The position numbers were made by a program, and so were the translations under genes. From the NCBI GenBank assembly GCA_902554885.1, contig CACDPV010000001.1:102160-166159 (forward strand): 64,000 nt of DNA, read 5' to 3'. The notes beneath the pieces are model-generated. The model saw only the letters and a list, made by a program, of their open reading frames with translations, ran no database searches and was not told the DNA's origin. Numbering within the stretch: the first letter of the stretch is position 1; every line of letters begins with the position of its first letter. The DNA is from Paracoccaceae bacterium (lineage in GTDB: Bacteria; Pseudomonadota; Alphaproteobacteria; Rhodobacterales; Rhodobacteraceae). Shown one piece after another: positions 7,715-16,826 of the stretch.

Positions 7715-9010
7715 ATGAATTTTGTTGCGACACCTAGCCCAATTAAAATTGCAGTGATAGGGGGTGGCATCTCTGGGATGGGTGCAGCGTATCAGCTGTC
7801 TAATTTTGGAAAAGTGACGTTATTTGAATGCGAGCGAAGATTAGGAGGCCATGCCAGAACAGTTTTAGCTGGGAAGCATGGCGACCAACCAGTCGACACT
7901 GGGTTTATTGTATTCAACAAAATCAATTATCCCCATTTAGTTGCGCTTTTTAAAGAACTCAATGTTCCAATTTGTCATAGTAACATGAGTTTTGGTGCAT
8001 CGGTTCGAGGGGGTGAAGTAGAGTATGGTTTAAGGAATTTTCAATCCTTATTTGCTCAGCCAAAAAATCTTGCAAACATTAACTACCTCAAAATGTTATT
8101 GGATATTTTAAAGTTTAACAAAAATGCAGTATCGTTAGCGACTGATACTTCAATTACCATAGGAGAGTTGTTAGATCTATTGGGTACAGGCGACTGGTTT
8201 AGGGACTACTATCTTCTTCCTTTTTCGGGAGCCATATGGTCGACACCTAAAGACAAAATACTTGATTTCCCAGCCCATTCGATGATCAGCTTCTTTGAAA
8301 ATCATGCGCTCTTAAGCCGCACCGGCCAGCATCAATGGTTTACGGTAAGCGGCGGCTCAGTACAGTACGTGGATCGGCTCAATAGAGAATTAGTTAACCG
8401 AAATGTTGAGCTGCGTTTGGGTGATCCAATTAAAGAGGTACGTCGAGGTCCATTTGGTGTCCAGATTTTAAGTCAAAAGAGTGAAACCGAGTTCTTTGAT
8501 CATGTAGTATTTGCGACCCATTCTGATGATACCCTTAAGATGCTTGCAGACCCCAGTATAGGTGAGGCTACAGCCTTGGGTGCCATAAAATACCAACCTA
8601 ACCAGGCGGTGTTGCACCATGATCAAAATGTGATGCCAAAAAATAGAAATTGTTGGGCAAGTTGGGTATACACGGAGGATAAGAAAACATCACTTGACCC
8701 AATCGGGTTAACTTACTGGATGAATTCTCTTCAGCCAATTCCTGAGTCAGATCCAATGTTCGTTACTTTAAATTCAAAAAACAAAATTGATCCGTACAAG
8801 ATATATGATGAAGCGACTTTTATGCATCCGGTTTATGACTTACCTGCATTAAATGCTCAGAAAGATCTTTCAGAAAACAATGGTAAGAAAAACACATGGT
8901 TTTGTGGCGCATGGATGAAAAATGGATTTCATGAAGATGGATTGGCTTCAGCGATAGATGTCGTAGCTAAATTTTCAGATAAAATATCAGTAAAGATTGC
9001 GGCACAATGA
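7715..9010 (+). CDS. FAD-dependent amine-oxidase-like protein (COG2907 type), RpoE cluster
   Basis: A 431-residue flavoprotein with an N-terminal FAD loop (GGGISGMGAAYQL, about 16-28), an acidic residue ending the second strand (FECERRLGGHA) and the C-terminal FAD-contact segment WFCGAWMKNGFHEDGLASAIDV. It resembles the predicted NAD/FAD-binding proteins that sit beside DUF1365 and cyclopropane-fatty-acid-synthase-like genes in many Proteobacteria. From memory, and unverified here, homologues in the Rhodobacter RpoE regulon take part in making furan fatty acids, possibly as a fatty-acyl desaturase. It has a GGAG ribosome site at 7705-7708 and overlaps the next gene by 4 bases. Confidence 0.85.
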   Translation: MNFVATPSPIKIAVIGGGISGMGAAYQLSNFGKVTLFECERRLGGHARTVLAGKHGDQPVDTGFIVFNKINYPHLVALFKELNVPICHSNMSFGASVRGGEVEYGLRNFQSLFAQPKNLANINYLKMLLDILKFNKNAVSLATDTSITIGELLDLLGTGDWFRDYYLLPFSGAIWSTPKDKILDFPAHSMISFFENHALLSRTGQHQWFTVSGGSVQYVDRLNRELVNRNVELRLGDPIKEVRRGPFGVQILSQKSETEFFDHVVFATHSDDTLKMLADPSIGEATALGAIKYQPNQAVLHHDQNVMPKNRNCWASWVYTEDKKTSLDPIGLTYWMNSLQPIPESDPMFVTLNSKNKIDPYKIYDEATFMHPVYDLPALNAQKDLSENNGKKNTWFCGAWMKNGFHEDGLASAIDVVAKFSDKISVKIAAQ

Positions 9011-9759
9011 GTAACGTAGAGTATGTTGATGCGTACACTTGGCATGGCCGAGAGGGCAATCTAGAAAACGCCTTCAAGTATAAAGTTGGTTTTGTATTGC
9101 TGGATCTCGACAACAAGATGGAAAGCCCAGCTTTATTTTCTAGAACGTCCGGAAAGTTTTTTGGTGTTTTGGACAGTGACTATGGTGGCCACCCAGGCGC
9201 TGGCAGAAGTAGTCAGTGGGTAAGAGAAGTTGTAGCCGATCACGGCCTCAAAGGTGTCGATAAAATATTACTCCTTGCGCAACCTAGAGTATTTGGTCAC
9301 ATATTTAATCCAGTAAGCTTCTGGCTTTGTTATAAAAACGACAGTTTATTAGCGGTAATTTCTGAAGTTACAAATACCTTTGGTGATAGACATTGGTATA
9401 TCTCATATAATAACGATCAGTCGGAAATTTTGCCTAAACATCGTTTGAAAGCAAAGAAGATTTTTCATGTTTCTCCATTTCAGCCAATTGACGGTCAATA
9501 TGAATTTAGGTTCGACATAAAAAAAGATAAAATTGGTATTTGGATAGATCTTAACTACCTGAATGGAGGGATCAAAACTAATCTCATCGGGAGTAGGAGT
9601 AAATTAACCAATCTGGAGATTGTAAAGTCAATAATTTCTCGGCCTCTTGGTTCTAGGCGAGTACTTGGTTTGATTCATTGGCAAGCACTCAAGCTATGGT
9701 TTAAAGGAGCACGTTACCGAACTCGGCCAGAACCTCCCAAAATAGATGTTAGTCAATGA
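9007..9759 (+). CDS. DUF1365 family protein
   Basis: A 250-residue DUF1365 protein. Family-typical segments are RVFGHIFNPVSFWLCY (near 97-112), a VTNTFGDRHWY-type motif and the LKAKKIFHVSPFQPIDGQY region around 147-165. DUF1365 genes are regularly found between an FAD-dependent oxidoreductase and a cyclopropane-fatty-acid-synthase-like methyltransferase. Here the upstream FAD protein is present (4-base overlap), but the next gene is a transporter instead. Function is unknown; the context suggests lipid modification under oxidative stress. Confidence 0.85.
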   Translation: MSNVEYVDAYTWHGREGNLENAFKYKVGFVLLDLDNKMESPALFSRTSGKFFGVLDSDYGGHPGAGRSSQWVREVVADHGLKGVDKILLLAQPRVFGHIFNPVSFWLCYKNDSLLAVISEVTNTFGDRHWYISYNNDQSEILPKHRLKAKKIFHVSPFQPIDGQYEFRFDIKKDKIGIWIDLNYLNGGIKTNLIGSRSKLTNLEIVKSIISRPLGSRRVLGLIHWQALKLWFKGARYRTRPEPPKIDVSQ

Positions 9760-10997
9760 AACAGGCCCAACATCGCTTTTCAAGCCTTGCTTTCGTTATT
9801 GGTATGGCGGGGCTACCTGTATACATACATGCACCTAAGTATTTCGTAGATGTTTACGGAATAAGTTTAGTAACGATGGGGGTTATAATATTTTTTTTGC
9901 GTCTTGTTGATGTTTTCCAGGATCCAATCCTAGGGATTATTGCTTCAAAAACTACCCGCTTTGGTGCGCTACCAATCGCATTATCAGTAGTTGCAATGTG
10001 TGTTGGAATGATAATGTTATTCGCAATACACAGCCCTGTATCGCCATCACTGTGGTTTTCTATTTCGCTTTTTCTTGTATTTTCAGGTTTTAGCTTTGCC
10101 TATATTCGCTCTTATGCTCAGGGCTTAATAAATTTGGGAGCAAAGGATCAAATCCGGTTAGCGCGGTGGCGTGAAGTTGGAACAACTTTAGGGATTTGTG
10201 TTGCAGCAATTTTACCCACTACTCTACTATTAGTTTCAGCTGATGGATATCCATTGTTCGCAATATTCTTCTGCCTAATAGCTATCCTAGCACTTGTGCA
10301 TGTTTGGTCTCAATTTCCTGCTTCTAATTCCTTTCAGGATAGTCAGAACTCCTTTTCAAGCTTGCTAAGTGCAACCAGAAACTTTCGGATCAGAAATTTG
10401 CTATTTCTTGCATTGGTAAATTCAAGCCCCGTTGCTCTCAGTTCCACTCTTTTTTTGTTTTTTGTTGAAAGCCGTTTAAATGCCCCTGACTGGGCAGGAA
10501 TTTTTCTAATATTATTTTTCTTGGCAGCTGCAATAGCTACCCCCTTCTGGACAAAATTGGCGGATGTCCATGGTGTCTTTAAAATTTTAAAAATATCTAT
10601 GCTCTTATCAATCATTTCATTTTTTGGAGCTACGTTCTTAGCAGAGGGTGATGGATTAATTTTTTCTGCCATCTGTTTATTAAGTGGTGCAACTGTTGGC
10701 GCCGATCTTGCGCTATTACCGGTATTATTTGCTCGCCAGATAGAAAACAGTAGTATAGTACCAGATCTTGGATTCAGTCTTTGGAACTTTGTTTCAAAAG
10801 CAACATTAGCCTTTGCAGCAGTTATTTCTCTCCCACTACTGGAGCTCGTTGGTTTCAATTCGAGTGGGCCAAATTCCGAAAATGCTTTACTGGCGCTTAC
10901 TTTCGGTTATGCAGTTTTACCTTGCATATTGAAATGCATATCAATTTTTTTACTTTTTAAAATTATGCGCGATGAGGTGCAAATTTCTCATGCGTGA
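9756..10997 (+). CDS. MFS transporter (GPH/MFS_2-like)
   Basis: A 413-residue integral membrane protein with about twelve hydrophobic spans and the layout of the glycoside-pentoside-hexuronide / MFS_2 branch. The DVFQDPILGIIASKT segment after the second helix matches that branch's cation-binding loop. It overlaps DUF1365 by 4 bases and the following SDR by 8, so it belongs to the same operon. MFS_2-type proteins are found in the RpoE clusters of related bacteria; the substrate is unknown, and a lipid is possible given the neighbours (inference). Confidence 0.8.
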   Translation: MKQAQHRFSSLAFVIGMAGLPVYIHAPKYFVDVYGISLVTMGVIIFFLRLVDVFQDPILGIIASKTTRFGALPIALSVVAMCVGMIMLFAIHSPVSPSLWFSISLFLVFSGFSFAYIRSYAQGLINLGAKDQIRLARWREVGTTLGICVAAILPTTLLLVSADGYPLFAIFFCLIAILALVHVWSQFPASNSFQDSQNSFSSLLSATRNFRIRNLLFLALVNSSPVALSSTLFLFFVESRLNAPDWAGIFLILFFLAAAIATPFWTKLADVHGVFKILKISMLLSIISFFGATFLAEGDGLIFSAICLLSGATVGADLALLPVLFARQIENSSIVPDLGFSLWNFVSKATLAFAAVISLPLLELVGFNSSGPNSENALLALTFGYAVLPCILKCISIFLLFKIMRDEVQISHA

Positions 10998-11724
10998 CTT
11001 CCAAAATAAGACTTATTGGATAGTTGGTGCAAGCGAAGGCTTGGGTAGAGCTCTTGCATTACAACTAGCTAAGGTAGGTGCACAAGTTATTATTTCTGCA
11101 AGAAATGAAGAACGGCTACTTGAATTAGCTGAGGAAATTGGACCGAATTCATCGGTTTTACCTATGGATGTATCAGACGGATCTAGCGTTCGGAAAGCGT
11201 TTAGTAAATTACCCAAAACTTTAGATGGGTTTGTATTTTTATCGGGTGTCTACTGGCACATTAACGCTTCTTCATGGGATGTAGAAAAAGCAGAGGAAAT
11301 GGTCGATGTAAATCTTGTTGGAGCAATGAGGTGTTTAGGCCATTTGGTTCCTAAATTTACAAGCCAAGGATTTGGACATATCGTATTAACTGGAAGTATT
11401 GCCGGTTATCGTGGCTTGCCTGGTTCAGTGGGCTATTGTGCTTCAAAAGCAGGGCTGATGTCTCTTGCAGAAACACTAAAAATAGATCTAGCCAAAGCCA
11501 ATATAGATGTTCAGCTTTTGAACCCTGGATATATTAAAACTAGGTTAACTGATAAAAACCCCTATAAAAAAATCTATGTTATGACACCAGAAAGAGCAGC
11601 ACAATTTTCTGTGATGCATATGCAATCCAATCGTTTCCAGTCATCATTTCCACGTGTTTTTTCGATAATAAGTAAAATTATAAAAAATTTTCCAGACTGG
11701 CTATATTTTAAAATTTTCAGTTAA
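10990..11724 (+). CDS. short-chain dehydrogenase/reductase, last gene of the RpoE cluster
   Basis: A 244-residue SDR with a VGASEGLG cofactor loop at the start, a catalytic serine in TGSIAG, the YCASK motif and NPGYIKT after the active site. The start at 10990 gives the normal distance to the cofactor loop and an 8-base overlap with the MFS gene; an in-frame ATG at 10972 would add six residues. Position and overlap make it the fourth gene of the cluster starting at 7715. Its partner substrate is probably a lipid aldehyde or ketone (inference from context). Confidence 0.85.
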   Translation: MRDFQNKTYWIVGASEGLGRALALQLAKVGAQVIISARNEERLLELAEEIGPNSSVLPMDVSDGSSVRKAFSKLPKTLDGFVFLSGVYWHINASSWDVEKAEEMVDVNLVGAMRCLGHLVPKFTSQGFGHIVLTGSIAGYRGLPGSVGYCASKAGLMSLAETLKIDLAKANIDVQLLNPGYIKTRLTDKNPYKKIYVMTPERAAQFSVMHMQSNRFQSSFPRVFSIISKIIKNFPDWLYFKIFS

Positions 11725-11748
11725 GCGAAAGCTATTTAAAGATTTGAA

Positions 11749-12888
11749 TCAGTGATGCTGAATGACTTTGAGGTATTGTGCCAAGTTATCAATTTTTGAC
11801 AACCAGTCATCGACTATTTTCATGTTGCTTGGAGCAGCTTGAACTCCTGCTTCTAGTTTTTTATGCAACACGGCTTCAACTGCAAGAGATACCGGCTGTG
11901 ATACCAGCCTCGACATGGCACTGCCCTCACCATCTCCCCATGCATCCATAACAAATGTCTTATGCCATTCAATTGAGTTTTTCATTTCTGCTTTAAGTGA
12001 CACACACAAAACCACTCTATCTGGTTCATCTTTTTCGTAAGCATTTTCACTCCAGAATTGATCCGACATTTCCTTTAAGCGATTATCGCCAGCTTTTCCG
12101 GTTAATCTCTCTATTTCCTTGAAAATATCTTGCCACGCCAAGCTCCACCCATTCAGGCGGAGCGTTCCGCGCACGAAATCTTTTACTATCCAAGTGGGAT
12201 CAAATTTATAGTCCTCCATGAAAGGTAGGCTATCTCGATTTGGATAGACTTCAAATGTTTCAGCTTTTTCTAGTGGTGCTTGATAAGATGAAATTGCGTC
12301 CCATGGGCGGTCTACATTAAACTCTTTGAAATTACGCAATGATTTAGAGGGTGACTTAAGGGCTTTAAGTACTCCTAATGGAGACCAGCTAAATTTGTAT
12401 TTAAAATCATTTTCAAATTTTGGAATACCACCACAATAAGATAGAAAGCTCAGTTCATTCTCAATGTTATATTGTTTCGACTGGCGATAATCGGTAACCA
12501 GTTTATGAGCCATTAAATGATCAATTCCAGGATCTAATCCTACCTCATTAATACAAACTAGATTTGCTTTTTTAAATTTACCATTAAGTAGCCGCATCTC
12601 AGGCGCTATGTAGGAAGAGCTCACAAAATGTGCCTTTTCTGATAATGCCACTAAGGCTAAAGGCACATGCCAGTCTGCGGGGAGCATTGATACTATAATG
12701 TCATTTTCTTTGAGACAATTTTGAAGTGAGTCTTTGTTAAATACTCTAATGCTATTTGTAATGTCACCAACGGCCTCAGTAGCCTTTTCAAGAGTTCTAT
12801 TCCAAACAACTACATCATATCCATCTTTTATAAGTCTTCGTAGACCTGGAATTGCTGATAGACCTGCTCCACACCAATGAACTGTCAT
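11749..12888 (-). CDS. saccharopine dehydrogenase, glutamate-forming (LYS9-like)
   Basis: A 379-residue saccharopine dehydrogenase-like enzyme. It opens with a dinucleotide-binding loop (WCGAGLSAIPGL), has the ISNSIRVFN/IVSMLPADWHVPLA segment and the GLDPGIDHLMAHKL motif typical of saccharopine reductase/dehydrogenase proteins. It would turn saccharopine into glutamate and 2-aminoadipate semialdehyde. The lysine-forming partner lies directly upstream with one base between, so lysine catabolism by the saccharopine route is the natural reading. In animals the two activities are fused (AASS); here they are separate chains. Confidence 0.85.
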   Translation of the reverse strand: MTVHWCGAGLSAIPGLRRLIKDGYDVVVWNRTLEKATEAVGDITNSIRVFNKDSLQNCLKENDIIVSMLPADWHVPLALVALSEKAHFVSSSYIAPEMRLLNGKFKKANLVCINEVGLDPGIDHLMAHKLVTDYRQSKQYNIENELSFLSYCGGIPKFENDFKYKFSWSPLGVLKALKSPSKSLRNFKEFNVDRPWDAISSYQAPLEKAETFEVYPNRDSLPFMEDYKFDPTWIVKDFVRGTLRLNGWSLAWQDIFKEIERLTGKAGDNRLKEMSDQFWSENAYEKDEPDRVVLCVSLKAEMKNSIEWHKTFVMDAWGDGEGSAMSRLVSQPVSLAVEAVLHKKLEAGVQAAPSNMKIVDDWLSKIDNLAQYLKVIQHH

Positions 12889-12889
12889 T

Positions 12890-13945
12890 TTATATTAGCT
12901 CCATATTATCCAAATAAGTTTGATGTGCTCGCAGCCACACGCTTTCGTTTATTCTGTCTATTTCCATTAAACTTGGCAACAGTTGAGATGCAAAATCTAT
13001 CGAACTTTCTAGGGGCAGAAGTGAAGGTAGATTATCGATTGCCATCACGTCTAAAATAGGATTTTCACTCACGCGAGTTACTGGCTCTGACCAGGTCGTA
13101 ACATCGTTATATACGGCGACTGGATTGTTCATATTACCTGGATCACACGCTATATCTCCAATTATACTAAGGTTTTGGCCCTTTTGAATTATTTCTTCTG
13201 AAATGAAGGTTGGAGTTTCCTTATTTGAAACTACACAATTGAAGAATAAATCATGGTTTAATATTTCTGAGAAATTCTCCTTCGTAGTTGTCTCTTTAAT
13301 ATCCCACTTTGTTGTCTCGATATTCATCTTTCCACACAAGTCTATAACACCGCTACCCACTCGGCCAAGGGAGCCTATAACCATCGCATTTCTTGGTAAG
13401 AGTTTGCTATTCTTCAATTCACCTTTTATTTGGGCGTCCAAGCTTTCTTTATCTCGATATGTTGTAAAAACATTTGGACGTTTATTTGTTTTTTGAGAAA
13501 CCCAGCATGATATGGTTACGGCGGCGCCAGCATATCCAGCCCAGTAGCCGAATGCAGCTACCCTTTTGCCAGTATGGCTGACTAAATATTCAATATCATA
13601 AAGAGCACCACCACCGACTTTGAATCTGTTGAGCAAATTTTGAGCTGTTGGTTGACCCTTAAAGGCGTGACCAAACATAATATGTCGATGTTTTAGTGCG
13701 AAAGGATACTCAGGTAATTCCTTTAAACCAAATATTATTGTTTCCAAAGGTGCATTAGGCCAACTATTTTCTTCGACAATTTCGCACCCTACATCACGAT
13801 ATTTTGAAATAGGAATAATTCGTGATTTACTCTCTTCAATTGAAATTTTAATTCCCATTTTTAAAAGGTTTTTAGCTTCTAATGGTGTTATACCAACTCG
13901 TTTTTCATTGTCTCTGCATTCTGCTCTTATCAAAATATGTGTCAT
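12890..13945 (-). CDS. saccharopine dehydrogenase, lysine-forming type (LYS1/LKR-like)
   Basis: A 351-residue protein of the alanine dehydrogenase/transhydrogenase fold. The N-terminus (ILIRAECRDNEKRVGITP) and the segment FGHAFKGQPTAQNLL...GGALYDIEYL are hallmarks of LYS1-type saccharopine dehydrogenases. Later come a NAD loop (VIGSLGRVGSGVIDLC) and the DNLPSLLPLESS motif near the end. In the catabolic direction it acts as lysine-ketoglutarate reductase, condensing lysine with 2-oxoglutarate. It is followed by the glutamate-forming enzyme and preceded by a histidine phosphatase on the same strand. Confidence 0.88.
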   Translation of the reverse strand: MTHILIRAECRDNEKRVGITPLEAKNLLKMGIKISIEESKSRIIPISKYRDVGCEIVEENSWPNAPLETIIFGLKELPEYPFALKHRHIMFGHAFKGQPTAQNLLNRFKVGGGALYDIEYLVSHTGKRVAAFGYWAGYAGAAVTISCWVSQKTNKRPNVFTTYRDKESLDAQIKGELKNSKLLPRNAMVIGSLGRVGSGVIDLCGKMNIETTKWDIKETTTKENFSEILNHDLFFNCVVSNKETPTFISEEIIQKGQNLSIIGDIACDPGNMNNPVAVYNDVTTWSEPVTRVSENPILDVMAIDNLPSLLPLESSIDFASQLLPSLMEIDRINESVWLRAHQTYLDNMELI

Positions 13946-13968
13946 TTAGAAGCTCGTTTGTTGGAGTA

Positions 13969-14628
13969 TCAGAAATATGTTCGGGATTTAATTCTGCTTG
14001 AATGATCCAAATGCGGTAGAGCGTTTACTTGTTCGACGTTAAATTGACCATTTGAGTAATTAAGAATTGTTACGCCCGTATTCATTGAAGCTAATAGGAA
14101 TTTTATCATCACTTTATCGCTTAAACCTAAGAAATTTTGAAGTGCCTTTGCTATAATTCCCCCAGAAGTGACAACTAATATAGACTCTCCACTATTTTTA
14201 AGGATGTCAAAAACCTCGGATACCCTTTCTACAAAATTAACGTAAGATTCAGGGGTGTTTTGTATCTCGTTGGCCTTCCATTTTGACATAATGAACTCAA
14301 AGTGCTCTTCAAAATCTTGGCCAGATTTTGGTGGCTGTTTTTCAAATTGTTGCTCTACAAGTGTGGATAGCGTGTAGTATTGGATCTCATTTAACCTCGG
14401 ATCTCTTATTATTTCTTTTTTATTGTGTACGTCTAATAAATTCGCAGTATCTCTTTGACGAAACAGTGTACCACTAAAGCAGGCATCAAAGTTGAATTCA
14501 TTTTTCTTAAAATATTGTCCAAGCCAGCCAGCTTGTATTTTACCTAAGGCGCTAAGCCTGTCATATGATACTTCATCTTTAGCTTCTGAGTTTGCCTGCC
14601 CATGGCGTATTAAGAAAATTCGAACCAT
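13969..14628 (-). CDS. histidine phosphatase family (phosphoglycerate mutase-like) protein
   Basis: A 219-residue histidine phosphatase. It begins with the catalytic RHGQANSEA motif (phospho-His at residue 9), followed by the LSALGKIQAGWLG and SGTLFRQRDTANLL segments. The second catalytic histidine of such enzymes normally lies in a GG-type motif near residue 155; here the sequence reads VVTSGGIIAKAL, with Ser-Gly in place of the usual His-Gly. That could weaken or alter activity. The substrate is unknown; the name phosphoglycerate mutase would be only a family label. It lies 23 bases before the LYS1-like gene on the same strand. Confidence 0.75.
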   Translation of the reverse strand: MVRIFLIRHGQANSEAKDEVSYDRLSALGKIQAGWLGQYFKKNEFNFDACFSGTLFRQRDTANLLDVHNKKEIIRDPRLNEIQYYTLSTLVEQQFEKQPPKSGQDFEEHFEFIMSKWKANEIQNTPESYVNFVERVSEVFDILKNSGESILVVTSGGIIAKALQNFLGLSDKVMIKFLLASMNTGVTILNYSNGQFNVEQVNALPHLDHSSRIKSRTYF

Positions 14629-14748
14629 TTAAATTGCTCTTCTAAATTTTTATAGAATGATATTTGTAAAGTTTGTACTAAGCTTTAAAGAGAAAACACA
14701 ACAACATTAAGACTACTTTGGCAACCATATCGTGATATTTTCCATCAA

Positions 14749-15681
14749 TTAATAACCAGTCTCTTTATCTACTAAATGTAGTAACTCTTTACCATTTTCG
14801 GCTCTTTTTATGTTCTTCGCAATGACTTGGGATGATGTTTTTGGTCTCGTTTCGGATGCTTTGTGAGGGACGACTGTTACTTTTTTATGAGACCAATATC
14901 TGTGGTTTTCAGGTAGTGGTTCAACCCTGAACACATCTAAGGTGGCGTGTTCAAGTTGACCACTGTCTAATGCGGCTATCAAGGCGTCATCATCAATAAG
15001 AGGACCTCTACCAGGGTTTAGTACAACAGCACCTCTTTTTGTCAGATTAAGTGTATGATGATTTAAAACATTTTGAGTCGGTGGTGTGTCTGGGAGTAGT
15101 AGAATTACTATCTCAGCATCTGTCAGCGATAAGTCGATTTGATCATTGCCATAAAAGCAGGAAATACCATCTATGGATTTTTTTCTTCTTGACCACCCGC
15201 GAACATTGAAGCCAAGACTTCTTAGAGCTGTTCCGCATGCAGTTCCTAGGGTGCCAAGTCCTAATATCGTTACAACGCGGTCTTTTGCTAATGGCGGCAC
15301 ATATGAACGCCATACACCATCTTGCCCATGAATATGTTTATCGATACCAAGGTGGTGACGTAAGGTGTGACCAGTAACCCATTCTACCATTCCACTGGTT
15401 AAACCTGAGTCGACCATTCGTGCCAGTGGTACTTTAAGTGTTTCATTGAATGCTACCCCCTCCACTCCAGCCCATAAGTTCAAAACTGCTTTGAGGGATG
15501 TGAATGGTGAAAAATCCTGAAGTGAGCTGCTAGGGGCATAGATGATGTAATCCACTTCGCTTGGTGCAAAACTTGTTCTCAAATCATAATCTAGGGAAAC
15601 CGAAGCAAACGCCTCTTCTAATGGCGCTTTATACTCGCTCCAATTTTTTTTGCTTGCTGAAAATAAAATTTTCAGTGTCAT
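14749..15681 (-). CDS. ghrA: glyoxylate/hydroxypyruvate reductase A-like dehydrogenase
   Basis: A 310-residue D-2-hydroxyacid dehydrogenase of the GhrA type, reducing glyoxylate or hydroxypyruvate with NADPH. It has the dinucleotide loop GLGTLGTACGTAL (about 143-155), then WSRRKKS, where the arginines fit NADP preference. The catalytic segments NPGRGPLIDDDALIAAL and the DVFRVEPLPENH...PHKAS histidine follow. Its start overlaps the rodA stop by 4 bases, so it is the last gene of the cell-shape operon, an odd metabolic passenger. Confidence 0.85.
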   Translation of the reverse strand: MTLKILFSASKKNWSEYKAPLEEAFASVSLDYDLRTSFAPSEVDYIIYAPSSSLQDFSPFTSLKAVLNLWAGVEGVAFNETLKVPLARMVDSGLTSGMVEWVTGHTLRHHLGIDKHIHGQDGVWRSYVPPLAKDRVVTILGLGTLGTACGTALRSLGFNVRGWSRRKKSIDGISCFYGNDQIDLSLTDAEIVILLLPDTPPTQNVLNHHTLNLTKRGAVVLNPGRGPLIDDDALIAALDSGQLEHATLDVFRVEPLPENHRYWSHKKVTVVPHKASETRPKTSSQVIAKNIKRAENGKELLHLVDKETGY

Positions 15682-16826
15682 GCGTTATCCCTAGGTCGGT
15701 GGACATGAGCTGATTGAATTAAGCCAAAAGCACCCATAAGAACAAGCATAGCAGATCCCCCATAACTAATTAGAGGTAAAGGTACACCCACAACTGGCGC
15801 CAGGCCCATCACCATCGACATATTTACTGAAAAAAATAAGAAAAAGGTCATTGTTAGGCCAAGGGTTAAAAGTGATGAAAATCTCTCTCTGTGTCTCAAT
15901 GCAGAGTGCAGACAAAAAACCATAATTCCTACATAAATTGCCAGAATCGAGATGGTCCCAATGAATCCAAGCTCTTCAGCGATAGTCGTGAATATAAAAT
16001 CTGTGTGTTTCTCAGGTAGAAAATTTAAGCGAGATTGTGTTCCTTCCATGTATCCCCTACCAGTCCAGCCCCCTGAGCCTAAAGCAATTTTTGATTGACT
16101 AATGTGATATCCTGCGCCCAAAGGATCACTGTCAGGATTCAAAAATGTATCAATCCTTGAAAACTGGTAGTCTTGTAGCAACTGCCATTCTGTTCCTCTG
16201 CTTTTGAAAAGAGCTAGCACAAAACCACCTGTAAATGCGATTACCGTTCCAAAATAAACCCAGTGGACTCCCGCAAGAAACATTACTGTTACACCTGAGA
16301 GAAGTAACAGTAATGACGTACCGAGATCAGGCTGTTGAAGAACGAGCAAAACAGGTAAAGATATGAAAGCTATTGGTACTGAGATCCAAAGTGGTTTTGA
16401 AACTTTATCAGCAGGAAGCCAGTCATAGTAAGCTGCCAGTAGCATTACTAGGGCTATTTTTGCTACTTCGGATGGTTGTAAATTGATAAACCCTAAGTTT
16501 ATCCATCTTTTAGCACCCATTCCAGTACTTCCTAAAAATTCAACTAGTAAAAGTAACACTATAGCAAGCATATAAATCGGAACTGAAACATTCCGCCAAA
16601 TCCAAATAGGCGTCATTGCGATAATAAACATTGCTAACAACCCAATTGAAAATCTTTGCATTTGAGATAATGCCCATGGTTCAATATTCCCGCCTGCAAC
16701 TGAGATAAGCATTGCAAACCCGGAAAATGCGGCACCAATTATTAAAGCAATCAAGCCCCAATTCATGAATAAAACTTTTCTCCAGCCTGCTGGTATCGTT
16801 TTAACTCGATACTCAAGGTAACTCAT
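15678..16826 (-). CDS. rodA: rod shape-determining protein RodA (SEDS glycosyltransferase)
   Basis: A 382-residue SEDS-family polytopic membrane protein that polymerises glycan strands in the elongasome with PBP2. About ten hydrophobic spans are visible. Family motifs include GAKRWINLGFINLQPSE (near 105-121), QPDLGTSLLLL, and the C-terminal GVPLPLISYGGSAML. It overlaps mrdA and ghrA by 4 bases each, so translation is probably coupled across all three genes. All diagnostic motifs are intact. Confidence 0.95.
   Translation of the reverse strand: MSYLEYRVKTIPAGWRKVLFMNWGLIALIIGAAFSGFAMLISVAGGNIEPWALSQMQRFSIGLLAMFIIAMTPIWIWRNVSVPIYMLAIVLLLLVEFLGSTGMGAKRWINLGFINLQPSEVAKIALVMLLAAYYDWLPADKVSKPLWISVPIAFISLPVLLVLQQPDLGTSLLLLLSGVTVMFLAGVHWVYFGTVIAFTGGFVLALFKSRGTEWQLLQDYQFSRIDTFLNPDSDPLGAGYHISQSKIALGSGGWTGRGYMEGTQSRLNFLPEKHTDFIFTTIAEELGFIGTISILAIYVGIMVFCLHSALRHRERFSSLLTLGLTMTFFLFFSVNMSMVMGLAPVVGVPLPLISYGGSAMLVLMGAFGLIQSAHVHRPRDNA

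Noticed and set aside
10343..10858. 171-codon antisense open frame inside the MFS gene
   Set aside because: Low-complexity, lysine- and asparagine-rich translation antisense to membrane helices; no independent support.
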